From NCBI GenBank assembly GCA_018623995.1, contig JAAZUV010000028.1:1-12639 (forward strand): a stretch of DNA of 12,639 nucleotides, read 5' to 3'. Shown here piece after piece: positions 7,222 to 12,639 of this stretch (its first letter is position 1; every line of letters begins with the position of its first letter). A program made the translations under genes and the position numbers. The stretch comes from Methanobacteriota archaeon (GTDB lineage: Archaea; Thermoplasmatota; Poseidoniia; Poseidoniales; Poseidoniaceae). The notes under the pieces are model-generated. The model saw only the letters and a program-made list of their open reading frames with translations. It did no database searches and was not told the origin of the DNA.

Positions 7222-8625
7222 GTGATCCCTGATGACGCTCTTGACCGGCTGCTCGAAGGATGTCAGTCGATTGCAAAACAATGCGAAGCACAAGGCATTC
7301 AAGAATGGGAAATCGTTGCTTCTCAAGGGTATGGACGTTCGCTTGACATTGAAGCAGGTCGTATTTCTCTTGCCTCAGGAGGTGGAGAAGGAGGTTTTGG
7401 CGTCCGAGTCCTGCAAGACGGTCGCTATGGCTATGCACATCTCGTGGACCCAAGTGGAGCTGAGCACGCAGTCTCCGAAGCACTCTCCATTGCGAAAGCA
7501 AGCCCTCAGATCGAGGGTTTTTCGCTTCCAAATGCCATGGATGCATCACCCGTTGAAGGTATGAGCGATGATGCCATTCTCAACCTCTCTGCAGAAGACT
7601 TGTTGACACAAGGCGATGCCATCATCTCCGAAGTTGCATCGCTCGACAAGCGGGCCATGGTCATTGGCGGAGGCGTGGGCATCGGAGCAGAAGCAGGTGT
7701 CATGCTTTCGAGTGAAGGCGTTGAAGCCTCTGGCATCACTACATCGCATGGCCTTGGCGTTCAGGTTTCGATCGAAGAAAACGGACAAATGACGAGTTCA
7801 TGGGAGAGTTGCTCATCTCGAAAACTCATGGAAGGCATTCCAAGTTGCGTCCCAATGGCTGTTGAGTGGGCTCAGAAGACACGAGACCCGATTTCAGTTG
7901 AAACACAAGCCGTCGATTCCCCTGTTTTGATGACACCTCAAGGGATCAGTTCTCTGTTTTCCAACATCATTCGTCCGTCCATTCTTGGCGAACGCATGGT
8001 GCGCAAAGAATCGTATTGGTCTGAGAAAATGAACGAGCTTGTTCTCGATCAGCACCTCTCCATGCTCGACAATCGTCGAATGGAAGGTGGTTTTGCATCC
8101 TCAGCCAGAGATGGTGAAGGCGTCCCTACATCTTGCCACACCATCGTTGACAACGGAGTTCTCAGAAAGATGATTTGGTCATCTCGTGATGCAGCGAAGA
8201 ATGTTGCAGAAGGACGAATCGATGAGGCTATGACCACGGGTTCAGCATCACGTGGCAGTCACATGTCACCGCCTACAACCGGTTGTGGGGACGTCCAATT
8301 GTTGTCATCAAACAGGCTCCAAACACGTGAGGAGCTCATCGAGACCATGGATCAAGGATACATCGTACACAGTGTCATGGGAGCACACACAGCCAATCCG
8401 ACGAGCGGAGATTTCTCCGTTACGACAAGCACCATCCTTCGAGTCGAAGATGGTGAAATCAAAGGTGCACTCAAACAAGCTGGTGTATCTGGCAACTTGT
8501 TCAAAGCCATCTCAACTGGCGTTCATCTTGGTATGTCATCCTCCAACAATGGCGTTTCGAGTACTGGCAGCAACCATCTTTCTGACATCCTCTTCTCCCA
8601 AGGTATGCGCATCAATCCTGCCTGA
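7222..8625 (+). CDS. pmbA: TldE/PmbA, partner subunit of TldD protease
   Basis: The non-catalytic partner of TldD, also called TldE or PmbA. The 467-residue protein is of usual length, has the same overall fold pattern as TldD ('EWEIVASQGYGRSLDIEAG' near the start, 'GGEGGFGVRVLQDG' after it) but lacks HExxxH, as expected. The diagnostic C-terminal half is present: 'SPVLMTPQGISSLFSNIIRP', 'SMLDNRRMEGG', 'DGEGVPTSCHTIVDNGVL' and 'GVSGNLFKAI'. The start is GTG 7222, three bases after the tldD stop (TGA 7216-7218); ATG 7215 in another frame stops after five codons. The arrangement implies cotranscription and stoichiometric production of the heterodimer. Substrate in this organism cannot be read from the sequence. 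Confidence 0.92.
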   Translation: MIPDDALDRLLEGCQSIAKQCEAQGIQEWEIVASQGYGRSLDIEAGRISLASGGGEGGFGVRVLQDGRYGYAHLVDPSGAEHAVSEALSIAKASPQIEGFSLPNAMDASPVEGMSDDAILNLSAEDLLTQGDAIISEVASLDKRAMVIGGGVGIGAEAGVMLSSEGVEASGITTSHGLGVQVSIEENGQMTSSWESCSSRKLMEGIPSCVPMAVEWAQKTRDPISVETQAVDSPVLMTPQGISSLFSNIIRPSILGERMVRKESYWSEKMNELVLDQHLSMLDNRRMEGGFASSARDGEGVPTSCHTIVDNGVLRKMIWSSRDAAKNVAEGRIDEAMTTGSASRGSHMSPPTTGCGDVQLLSSNRLQTREELIETMDQGYIVHSVMGAHTANPTSGDFSVTTSTILRVEDGEIKGALKQAGVSGNLFKAISTGVHLGMSSSNNGVSSTGSNHLSDILFSQGMRINPA

Positions 8626-8779
8626 ATTCAAGAGGGGATTGTTTATCACCCCTCGTCATTCTTGTACAGTTCCATGGAGGTCATGGGAGTGTATCGTCTT
8701 CACCAATCCGCACAAAAGCCCGTCGCCTGTTCTCCGCACAGGCTCAATCAAAACAACACGCCTGGCGGAGGTGAATTGA
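8626..8779 (+). promoter_or_regulatory. Intergenic leader upstream of RPA with two possible hairpins
   Basis: No convincing gene is visible in this 154-bp gap. It holds a 6-bp hairpin GAGGGG (8632-8637) / CCCCTC (8649-8654) with an 11-base loop just after the tldE stop, and a second one GCCTGT (8725-8730) / ACAGGC (8738-8743) with a 7-base loop. The first could aid 3'-end formation or stabilise the tldDE mRNA end, but no strong T-tract follows. GTTTATC (8641-8647) is a weak TATA candidate for RPA. Function is inference. Confidence 0.35.
8767..8774 (+). promoter_or_regulatory. Strong Shine-Dalgarno of RPA gene
   Basis: GGAGGTGA is a full-length match to the anti-Shine-Dalgarno at the 16S rRNA 3' end, ending 5 bases before ATG 8780. 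It fixes the RPA start and shows that the gene has its own leadered initiation, unlike several neighbours with weak or no site. Confidence 0.8.
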
Positions 8780-10477
8780 ATGAGCGATGAAGATCGTTAC
8801 AACGATCACATCTCCGCAGTACTTCAGGAGTGCCCTGGAGCAGATCGAGATGAAGTCAAATCTGCATTCCAAAAGTACGAGGAGGAATTCTTCATACCAC
8901 CTCAAGATGCCATTCGATCCATCATCCGACGCTTCAAGAGTGAGTCTGATGCATCACCTGCTACGCCTAAAACATCCGGCCAAGCCAACCGGCCAACAAA
9001 GAAAGTAAGCCGGCTTTCAGAACTGAAAGCAGATGACAGAGACATCGAAATCGAGGTTGAAATCGTATCGCACAATGTCCGTGAACAAATGATTCGAGGT
9101 GAATCGAAATCCATCGCCTTTGGACTGCTGGAGGATGATCCTTGGCAAGAGGGAAGCGGAGAGCGCACACGTTGGGAATACAAAGACTGGGGCAACAACA
9201 ACAACATCACCCCTGGGTCGGTTGTTCGTATCGAAGGCGCTTCGGTCAATGAATATCAGGGCCGTATGTCCCTGAACATCAACCAATCTTCACGCATCGC
9301 TGTCCTACGAGAAGGTTCGCGACCTGTGGTTGCACCTGGTGAGCCAGTTGATATCGCAACGCTACCAAGCGATGGATATGTGTGCGTTGTCGGGCGCCTG
9401 ATGTCCTCACGTGCTGACCAAATCCATCGAAGAGATGGAAGTGGAAGCATCGACGTCGTTCGTGGACGTCTTGCCGATGAATCAGGCGCAATTGGCTTCT
9501 TGTCATGGGAGCCGTTCGAATACGAGGTAGGTACCTTGCTGAAGATTGATGGAGCACAAGTCAAAACCTTCCGTGACACGCCTGAGTTGAACTTTGGACG
9601 TACCACAAAAATAGAACCATTCCATGATGCCAACTTTGCCAATACAGACGCGCTCAAGCAAGGCATGGTCTCGACCATTAGCACACTTCGAGACGGTTCA
9701 AAGGATGTTGAAATCGTCGTCAACATCACATCCTGGGAAAAGAGAACGTTCACCAAAGATGGTGAAGAGCGCTACCTGTGGTCAGGTCAAATTGCAGACC
9801 CAACGGGCCAGTGCCGTGTCAGCGCTTGGACCGATTTGCCAATCGATACCTCGTCTCTGCCGATCACCGTTCGCATCACAGATGCACGTGTTCGTGCCTG
9901 GCAGGGCATCCCCGACATTACCATCGATCGTGAAGACCAATTGACCATCCTCGAGGAAACACCATGGGAAGGAGAACTCGATCTTGAGAACCTCAAAATC
10001 GAGGTACCTCTTGACGAGCTCGTCTCAGGGCCAAGTCGAGTTGGCATCGCAACACGAGGAACCATTGTGTCCGTGCGAGAAGATTCAGGAATCATCATGC
10101 GATGCCCTGAATGCCGTCGGGTACTTCGAGAAGGCCAGTGTTTTGAACACGGAGCCGTCGAAGGTAACGAGGATGTTCGTCTACGCCTTGTCCTCGATGA
10201 CAAGGCATCAACTTGCGCTCTCCTCATCTCGAAGGATGCAGCATTGAAATTGCTCAACACCGACCATGCTACGATGGTTGACGAGATTCAAGCCAACGGT
10301 TCGATGGCTTATGTACAGAAGATTCGAGATCAACTTCTTGGATGCGAAGTGGATGTTAGTGGACGTATCATCAACGATGGCCAAGGCGCGATGATTCTCT
10401 GCGATGGCGCCACACTCGCAGATGCAGACACTGGTTTGATAGCGACAGAACTTCGGGCACAATGGGGGTTGCAATGA
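8780..10477 (+). CDS. rpa: Replication protein A, large single-stranded DNA-binding protein with four OB folds and a zinc finger
   Basis: An archaeal RPA-like ssDNA-binding protein of 565 residues, acting in replication, recombination and repair. It starts with a helical domain (about 1-55), then a linker, then four OB-fold-like units: about 85-175, 195-285 ('VCVVGRLMSSR' to 'LLKIDGAQVKTF'), 305-400 ('VEIVVNITSWEKR' to 'DARVRAWQGIPDITI') and 418-560. The last one contains the RPA-type zinc finger C442-x2-C445-x8-C454-x2-H457 ('CPECRRVLREGQCFEHG'). Repeats of 'G.....G.V..........L....' between units support the OB reading. The start at 8780 is fixed by the perfect Shine-Dalgarno. Its stop overlaps the start of the next gene in an ATGA arrangement, so both are probably made together. 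OB boundaries are approximate. Family call is strong; the exact orthology among archaeal RPA types is not decided. Confidence 0.88.
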   Translation: MSDEDRYNDHISAVLQECPGADRDEVKSAFQKYEEEFFIPPQDAIRSIIRRFKSESDASPATPKTSGQANRPTKKVSRLSELKADDRDIEIEVEIVSHNVREQMIRGESKSIAFGLLEDDPWQEGSGERTRWEYKDWGNNNNITPGSVVRIEGASVNEYQGRMSLNINQSSRIAVLREGSRPVVAPGEPVDIATLPSDGYVCVVGRLMSSRADQIHRRDGSGSIDVVRGRLADESGAIGFLSWEPFEYEVGTLLKIDGAQVKTFRDTPELNFGRTTKIEPFHDANFANTDALKQGMVSTISTLRDGSKDVEIVVNITSWEKRTFTKDGEERYLWSGQIADPTGQCRVSAWTDLPIDTSSLPITVRITDARVRAWQGIPDITIDREDQLTILEETPWEGELDLENLKIEVPLDELVSGPSRVGIATRGTIVSVREDSGIIMRCPECRRVLREGQCFEHGAVEGNEDVRLRLVLDDKASTCALLISKDAALKLLNTDHATMVDEIQANGSMAYVQKIRDQLLGCEVDVSGRIINDGQGAMILCDGATLADADTGLIATELRAQWGLQ

Positions 10478-11409
10478 TGGAAACTTCTCGACAAATCCAA
10501 CGACAACCAGCATGGATCATGCTTGCTTCAGAATTTGGCGAATCAACTCTGAATGAGAAAGGTTCGGGAGAATTCGACCCCACCTTCGTCATCACCAAAC
10601 TCGGTGCTAAGGTCAACCGAGTCATCGTTTCTGGGCTTGTTGAACGTCTCGAATTGCGCGAAACGAGCAATGGCTCCCAAATGTACCAAGGCCAACTTCG
10701 TGACCCTTCAGGACTTCACTACTTCTCTGTCGGAGAATATGCGTCGGAGTCCATGCGAGAATTCGTAGTCCAGTTGCTCGACAAGGTCGATTCTGGAGAA
10801 CCAGTTCTGCTCAGCATGACTGCGAAGGCTCGCTGGTACCAGACCGATGAGGGAGCAGTCTACACATCGCTTCGACCAGAGGAAGCCGCAGTCGTTACAC
10901 GAGAACGCTACGCATCTTGGTTGGTTCGAGCATGTGCTGCGACGTTGGAGCGACTCGACCAACATCAGAAATCACTGAATTGCGAACCGACCAAAGAAGC
11001 CATGTTGAAAGAGGGAATTCGGCCTGAGATGGTTGACGGGCTTCTTTCTGCTCAGACTCACTATGGGCAAATTGACACAGAAGGCTATCGACTCAACGTT
11101 ATGCAAGCGCTCGACATTGCCGAAGGAAAAATGGCTGCAGCCACCACAGCACCTCCAACATTGAACCTCCCAGATCCTGAGTCAACCGATGATGCAGACG
11201 CAAGTGCTGGAGGAGAGGATCTTCAAGCTGTCATCCTCGAGTGCATACAAGCGATGGACAATGGAGAAGGTGTTGATTTCGAATCCTTGGTTCGAAATTT
11301 GGCGGCACGTGGCTTTACACGTGAACAATCCGAAGCTGAATTGGACACGATGAGTGACGATGGCATCCTGCATGAGCCACGATTCGGTTGGTTCAAGATT
11401 GTAGCTTGA
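10474..11409 (+). CDS. RPA-associated protein (OB fold plus C-terminal winged helix)
   Basis: Encoded directly after RPA with a 4-base ATGA overlap, which is the arrangement of the RPA-associated proteins (RPAP, COG3390-like) of euryarchaea. The 311-residue product has an N-terminal OB-fold-like region (about 40-145: 'NRVIVSGLVERLEL', 'YQGQLRDPSGLHYFSVGEY', 'EPVLLSMTAKARWYQ'), a helical middle, an acidic low-complexity linker ('DPESTDDADASAGGED') and a C-terminal winged-helix-like end (about 250-311, closing 'DDGILHEPRFGWFKIV'), similar in layout to the RPA32 C-terminus. A GGGGG run at 10464-10468 can act as ribosome-binding site for ATG 10474; ATG 10462 and 10477 are in frame alternatives. 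It presumably binds RPA or modulates its loading on ssDNA; that is from the family and context. Confidence 0.8.
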   Translation: MMETSRQIQRQPAWIMLASEFGESTLNEKGSGEFDPTFVITKLGAKVNRVIVSGLVERLELRETSNGSQMYQGQLRDPSGLHYFSVGEYASESMREFVVQLLDKVDSGEPVLLSMTAKARWYQTDEGAVYTSLRPEEAAVVTRERYASWLVRACAATLERLDQHQKSLNCEPTKEAMLKEGIRPEMVDGLLSAQTHYGQIDTEGYRLNVMQALDIAEGKMAAATTAPPTLNLPDPESTDDADASAGGEDLQAVILECIQAMDNGEGVDFESLVRNLAARGFTREQSEAELDTMSDDGILHEPRFGWFKIVA

Positions 11410-11420
11410 ACAAATTGTTC
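11408..11420. promoter_or_regulatory. Short palindrome at the end of the RPA operon
   Basis: GAACAA-A-TTGTTC is a perfect 6-bp inverted repeat around one base, overlapping the stop codon of the RPA-associated gene (TGA 11407-11409). It lies about 50 bases before the next gene. It could be an operator or a weak RNA hairpin; a chance palindrome is not excluded. The rest of the 58-bp gap shows no clear TATA box. Confidence 0.25.
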
Positions 11421-11467
11421 CATTACATTCAAATCTTGCCTCCACCCTCAACAGCATAGGGGTCAAT

Positions 11468-11821
11468 ATGGCAGGCATGGATTTCTTCATTCGACCGGCA
11501 ACTGGAACAGGTTCTGCAGATTGGATTCGCATTCCCAATGCGGACATTGATGTGAAAATTGCACGACGTCTCACACGCACTATTATTCGTGGTGGAGAAG
11601 GCGATAATCTGCATGATGAAGGTGCTGAGTCCACGATCTATACAGTGCGCGGAATCCTGTCGATTGACGATTACAAGAAGATCCTGAAAATGTTCCGTAC
11701 AGGTCAACCGTTTATTCACGATCCTTTCGAAGAGCGCGATGTGAAGGTGATTTTCGCATCGCTGGAATACGAAGGATCAACTGAAAAATTTGTTTTCGAA
11801 CTTATTGAAGACGTTATCTGA
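11468..11821 (+). CDS. Small protein with remote phage-tail (gpU / DNA-circularisation N-domain) resemblance
   Basis: I do not recognise this 117-residue protein firmly. It has no signal peptide or membrane segment and ends in 'FVFELIEDVI'. The pattern 'TRTIIRGGEGDNLHDEG' followed by 'YTVRGILS', then 'FRTGQPFIHDPF' and a final 'FELIED', has the order seen in phage tail proteins of the gpU/DNA_circ_N type (basic strand, 'lG.g...v.i.G.l', 'L...G..f.l.hP', 'v..iEe'). That resemblance is by eye and remote. AGGGG (11458-11462) lies 5 bases before ATG 11468. Its stop codon overlaps the Shine-Dalgarno of the next gene, a pilus platform protein, so the two are likely translationally coupled and may work together. 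Alternatives: a pilus accessory protein of unknown family, or a relic of a provirus. Confidence 0.65.
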   Translation: MAGMDFFIRPATGTGSADWIRIPNADIDVKIARRLTRTIIRGGEGDNLHDEGAESTIYTVRGILSIDDYKKILKMFRTGQPFIHDPFEERDVKVIFASLEYEGSTEKFVFELIEDVI

Positions 11822-11825
11822 GGTG
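11820..11825 (+). promoter_or_regulatory. Shine-Dalgarno overlapping the upstream stop codon
   Basis: GAGGTG overlaps the TGA (11819-11821) of the 117-residue gene and ends 6 bases before ATG 11832. It selects 11832 as the start of the platform gene, rather than the TTG at 11790 that would lengthen the frame, and suggests translational coupling. Confidence 0.75.
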
Positions 11826-11831
11826 TTCAAC

Positions 11832-12407
11832 ATGAGGAAACTTGACGAAAAGCGTGAGGTCCTTTACGTGATTCGTGCCATGGATGTCCTCATGTCCTCG
11901 GGCATTGGTTTGGAAGCAACCGTTCACAGCATATCTCAAGGAGGATATGGCATCATTTCTGAGGATTTCAAGGACATGATGGATAAAGTGCGAAAAGGAG
12001 GCCGCCCACTTGCAAAGGAGATCAAGGCCCTCATGGGTAAGGTCGAAACTGAAGGGTACCGTCGTTTGCTCAACATCATGCATATGAACATCACACAAAA
12101 TACCGACATCATCGAGACGCTCAAAAAGCAAGGTTCTCGAATGGAGGAAGAACGTACAGAGGACGTCTCGAAATACATCGAAGATTTGAGTGGCGTTCCA
12201 GAATCGTTGCTGTCCATTGGCATGATTGGTCCAATCATTCTCGCAGTTCTCGGATTGTTTCCACAGCTTGTTGGAGACATGGGTTCGTTCTTTAGCATGC
12301 CAGAACAATCAACCATCGACGTTGTTGTCAACATCGGTCTTTTCCTAACCCTCTTCGCTATGATCATAATTGGTCTTAAGACCCATACAAAGGACCCTGG
12401 ATTGTGA
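11832..12407 (+). CDS. Single-domain type II secretion F (TadC-like) pilus platform protein
   Basis: An inner-membrane platform protein of a type IV pilus-like machine, 191 residues from ATG 11832. A T2SF cytoplasmic helical domain comes first (about 1-120: 'YVIRAMDVLMSSGIGLEATV', 'GGYGIISEDFKDMMDKVRKG', 'ETLKKQGSRMEEERTEDVSK'). Two membrane helices follow (about 126-147, 'LLSIGMIGPIILAVLGLFP', and 164-183, 'VVVNIGLFLTLFAMIIIGL'). Full-length archaeal platform proteins such as ArlJ carry two T2SF domains; here there is one, as in TadB/TadC. A second such protein starts 4 bases downstream, so the platform seems to be built from two polypeptides. No ATPase or pilin gene lies in the window, so the kind of pilus (Tad/Epd-like adhesion pilus or other) is inferred only. 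Confidence 0.8.
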   Translation: MRKLDEKREVLYVIRAMDVLMSSGIGLEATVHSISQGGYGIISEDFKDMMDKVRKGGRPLAKEIKALMGKVETEGYRRLLNIMHMNITQNTDIIETLKKQGSRMEEERTEDVSKYIEDLSGVPESLLSIGMIGPIILAVLGLFPQLVGDMGSFFSMPEQSTIDVVVNIGLFLTLFAMIIIGLKTHTKDPGL

Positions 12408-12411
12408 TATC

Positions 12412-12639
12412 ATGCTCTTCCGTTTCCTCGAATCTTTCAGCAATCAACCAATGATGTTGATGCTTGGTGTCGTAGGACTCGCCATGATTGGCGGCGGCAT
12501 TCCTCCTATCCGTGAGCGCATACGACGACGTAAAATCGAAAATGCACTGCCCTCCTTTTTGGAAGGGTTATCCGATGAAGTTGGTGCAGGGCTTGGTATT
12601 CAGGAAGCCATGCAAAATCAAGCAAAAACTGCGCCCGCA
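12412..12639 (+). CDS. Second T2SF (TadB-like) pilus platform protein, 3'-truncated by window edge
   Basis: An open frame of 76 codons from ATG 12412 to the right edge, 4 bases after the preceding platform gene. It begins with a short amphipathic stretch, a membrane helix (about codons 14-31, 'MMLMLGVVGLAMIGGG'), and a basic cytoplasmic turn ('RERIRRRK'). The start of a T2SF domain follows: 'ENALPSFLEGLSDEVGAGLG', then 'IQEAM', the typical 'lP.fl..la..l.aG.sl..Al' signature. No good Shine-Dalgarno is seen, so translation probably depends on the upstream gene. It is the natural partner of the preceding single-domain protein. The rest of the gene, and any ATPase or pilin genes, lie to the right. 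Confidence 0.75.
   Translation, partial: MLFRFLESFSNQPMMLMLGVVGLAMIGGGIPPIRERIRRRKIENALPSFLEGLSDEVGAGLGIQEAMQNQAKTAPA

Noticed and set aside
8632..8654. GAGGGG/CCCCTC hairpin as a bacterial-type terminator of tldDE
   Set aside because: No T-tract follows the stem, and archaeal termination relies mostly on T-runs, so it is kept only as a possible hairpin in the leader region.
8252..8779. A 175-codon plus-strand open frame running from tldE into the RPA leader
   Set aside because: Most of it lies in another frame of the well-supported tldE gene, the product resembles nothing, and it has no ribosome-binding site of its own.
8674..8790. A 38-codon frame (ATG 8674) in the gap before RPA, overlapping the RPA start
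   Set aside because: Short, no good Shine-Dalgarno, no recognisable features; its downstream part is the RPA ribosome-binding site.
11790..11792. TTG at 11790 as the start of the TadC-like protein
   Set aside because: It would overlap the previous gene by over 30 bases, while ATG 11832 has a GAGGTG site at ideal spacing.
1..12639. CRISPR arrays, tRNA or rRNA genes, insertion sequences, toxin-antitoxin or restriction genes
   Set aside because: None seen on either strand. The only tandem repeats are the coding calcium loops, which have no unique spacers. The gaps are too short or lack tRNA-like structure.

Overview
The window looks like a piece of a marine planktonic euryarchaeal genome, most likely Marine Group II (Candidatus Poseidoniales). 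The evidence is the gene set: a Hel308-type helicase, a KEOPS Cgi121 subunit, an archaeal multi-OB-fold replication protein A with its usual small partner gene, archaeal TldD/TldE, and a large secreted protein with thrombospondin type-3 calcium repeats of the kind common in that group. The order-level assignment is inference; no rRNA or marker gene was available to confirm it. Coding density is very high, and only about 0.4 kb in total is intergenic.

Layout. Positions 1-1601 hold the C-terminal three quarters of Hel308, cut by the left edge. Next is cgi121 (1614-2165), 12 bases downstream on the same strand. A minus-strand HxlR-type winged-helix regulator (2167-2502) meets cgi121 tail to tail with one base between the stops. 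The 108-bp gap 2503-2610 separates the regulator from the divergent 1041-residue surface protein (2611-5736). It contains a compact set of interlocking inverted repeats between two back-to-back promoter positions. The surface protein has a signal peptide, a TIG/IPT-like domain that appears to be split by a seven-bladed propeller, a calcium-binding repeat array, one membrane helix and a charged cytoplasmic tail. Then come tldD (5779-7218) and tldE/pmbA (7222-8625), encoding a two-subunit metalloprotease. After a 154-bp leader with two possible hairpins and a perfect Shine-Dalgarno come the RPA large subunit (8780-10477) and an RPA-associated protein (10474-11409). The right end (11468-12639) starts a different unit: a 117-residue protein with a remote phage-tail-like look, translationally coupled to a single-domain type II secretion F / TadC-like pilus platform protein (11832-12407). 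A second platform protein begins at 12412 and runs off the right edge.

How the genes relate. There are four apparent functional blocks: DNA repair plus tRNA t6A modification (hel308-cgi121); a regulated cell-surface module (HxlR regulator and surface protein); a TldDE protease; and ssDNA binding (RPA and partner). A fifth block, pilus assembly, is only beginning at the edge. I do not see a clear new defence or mobile system. The most unusual items are the split-TIG/propeller surface protein with its dense operator, the long insertion in Hel308, and the phage-tail-like small gene coupled to pilus platform genes.
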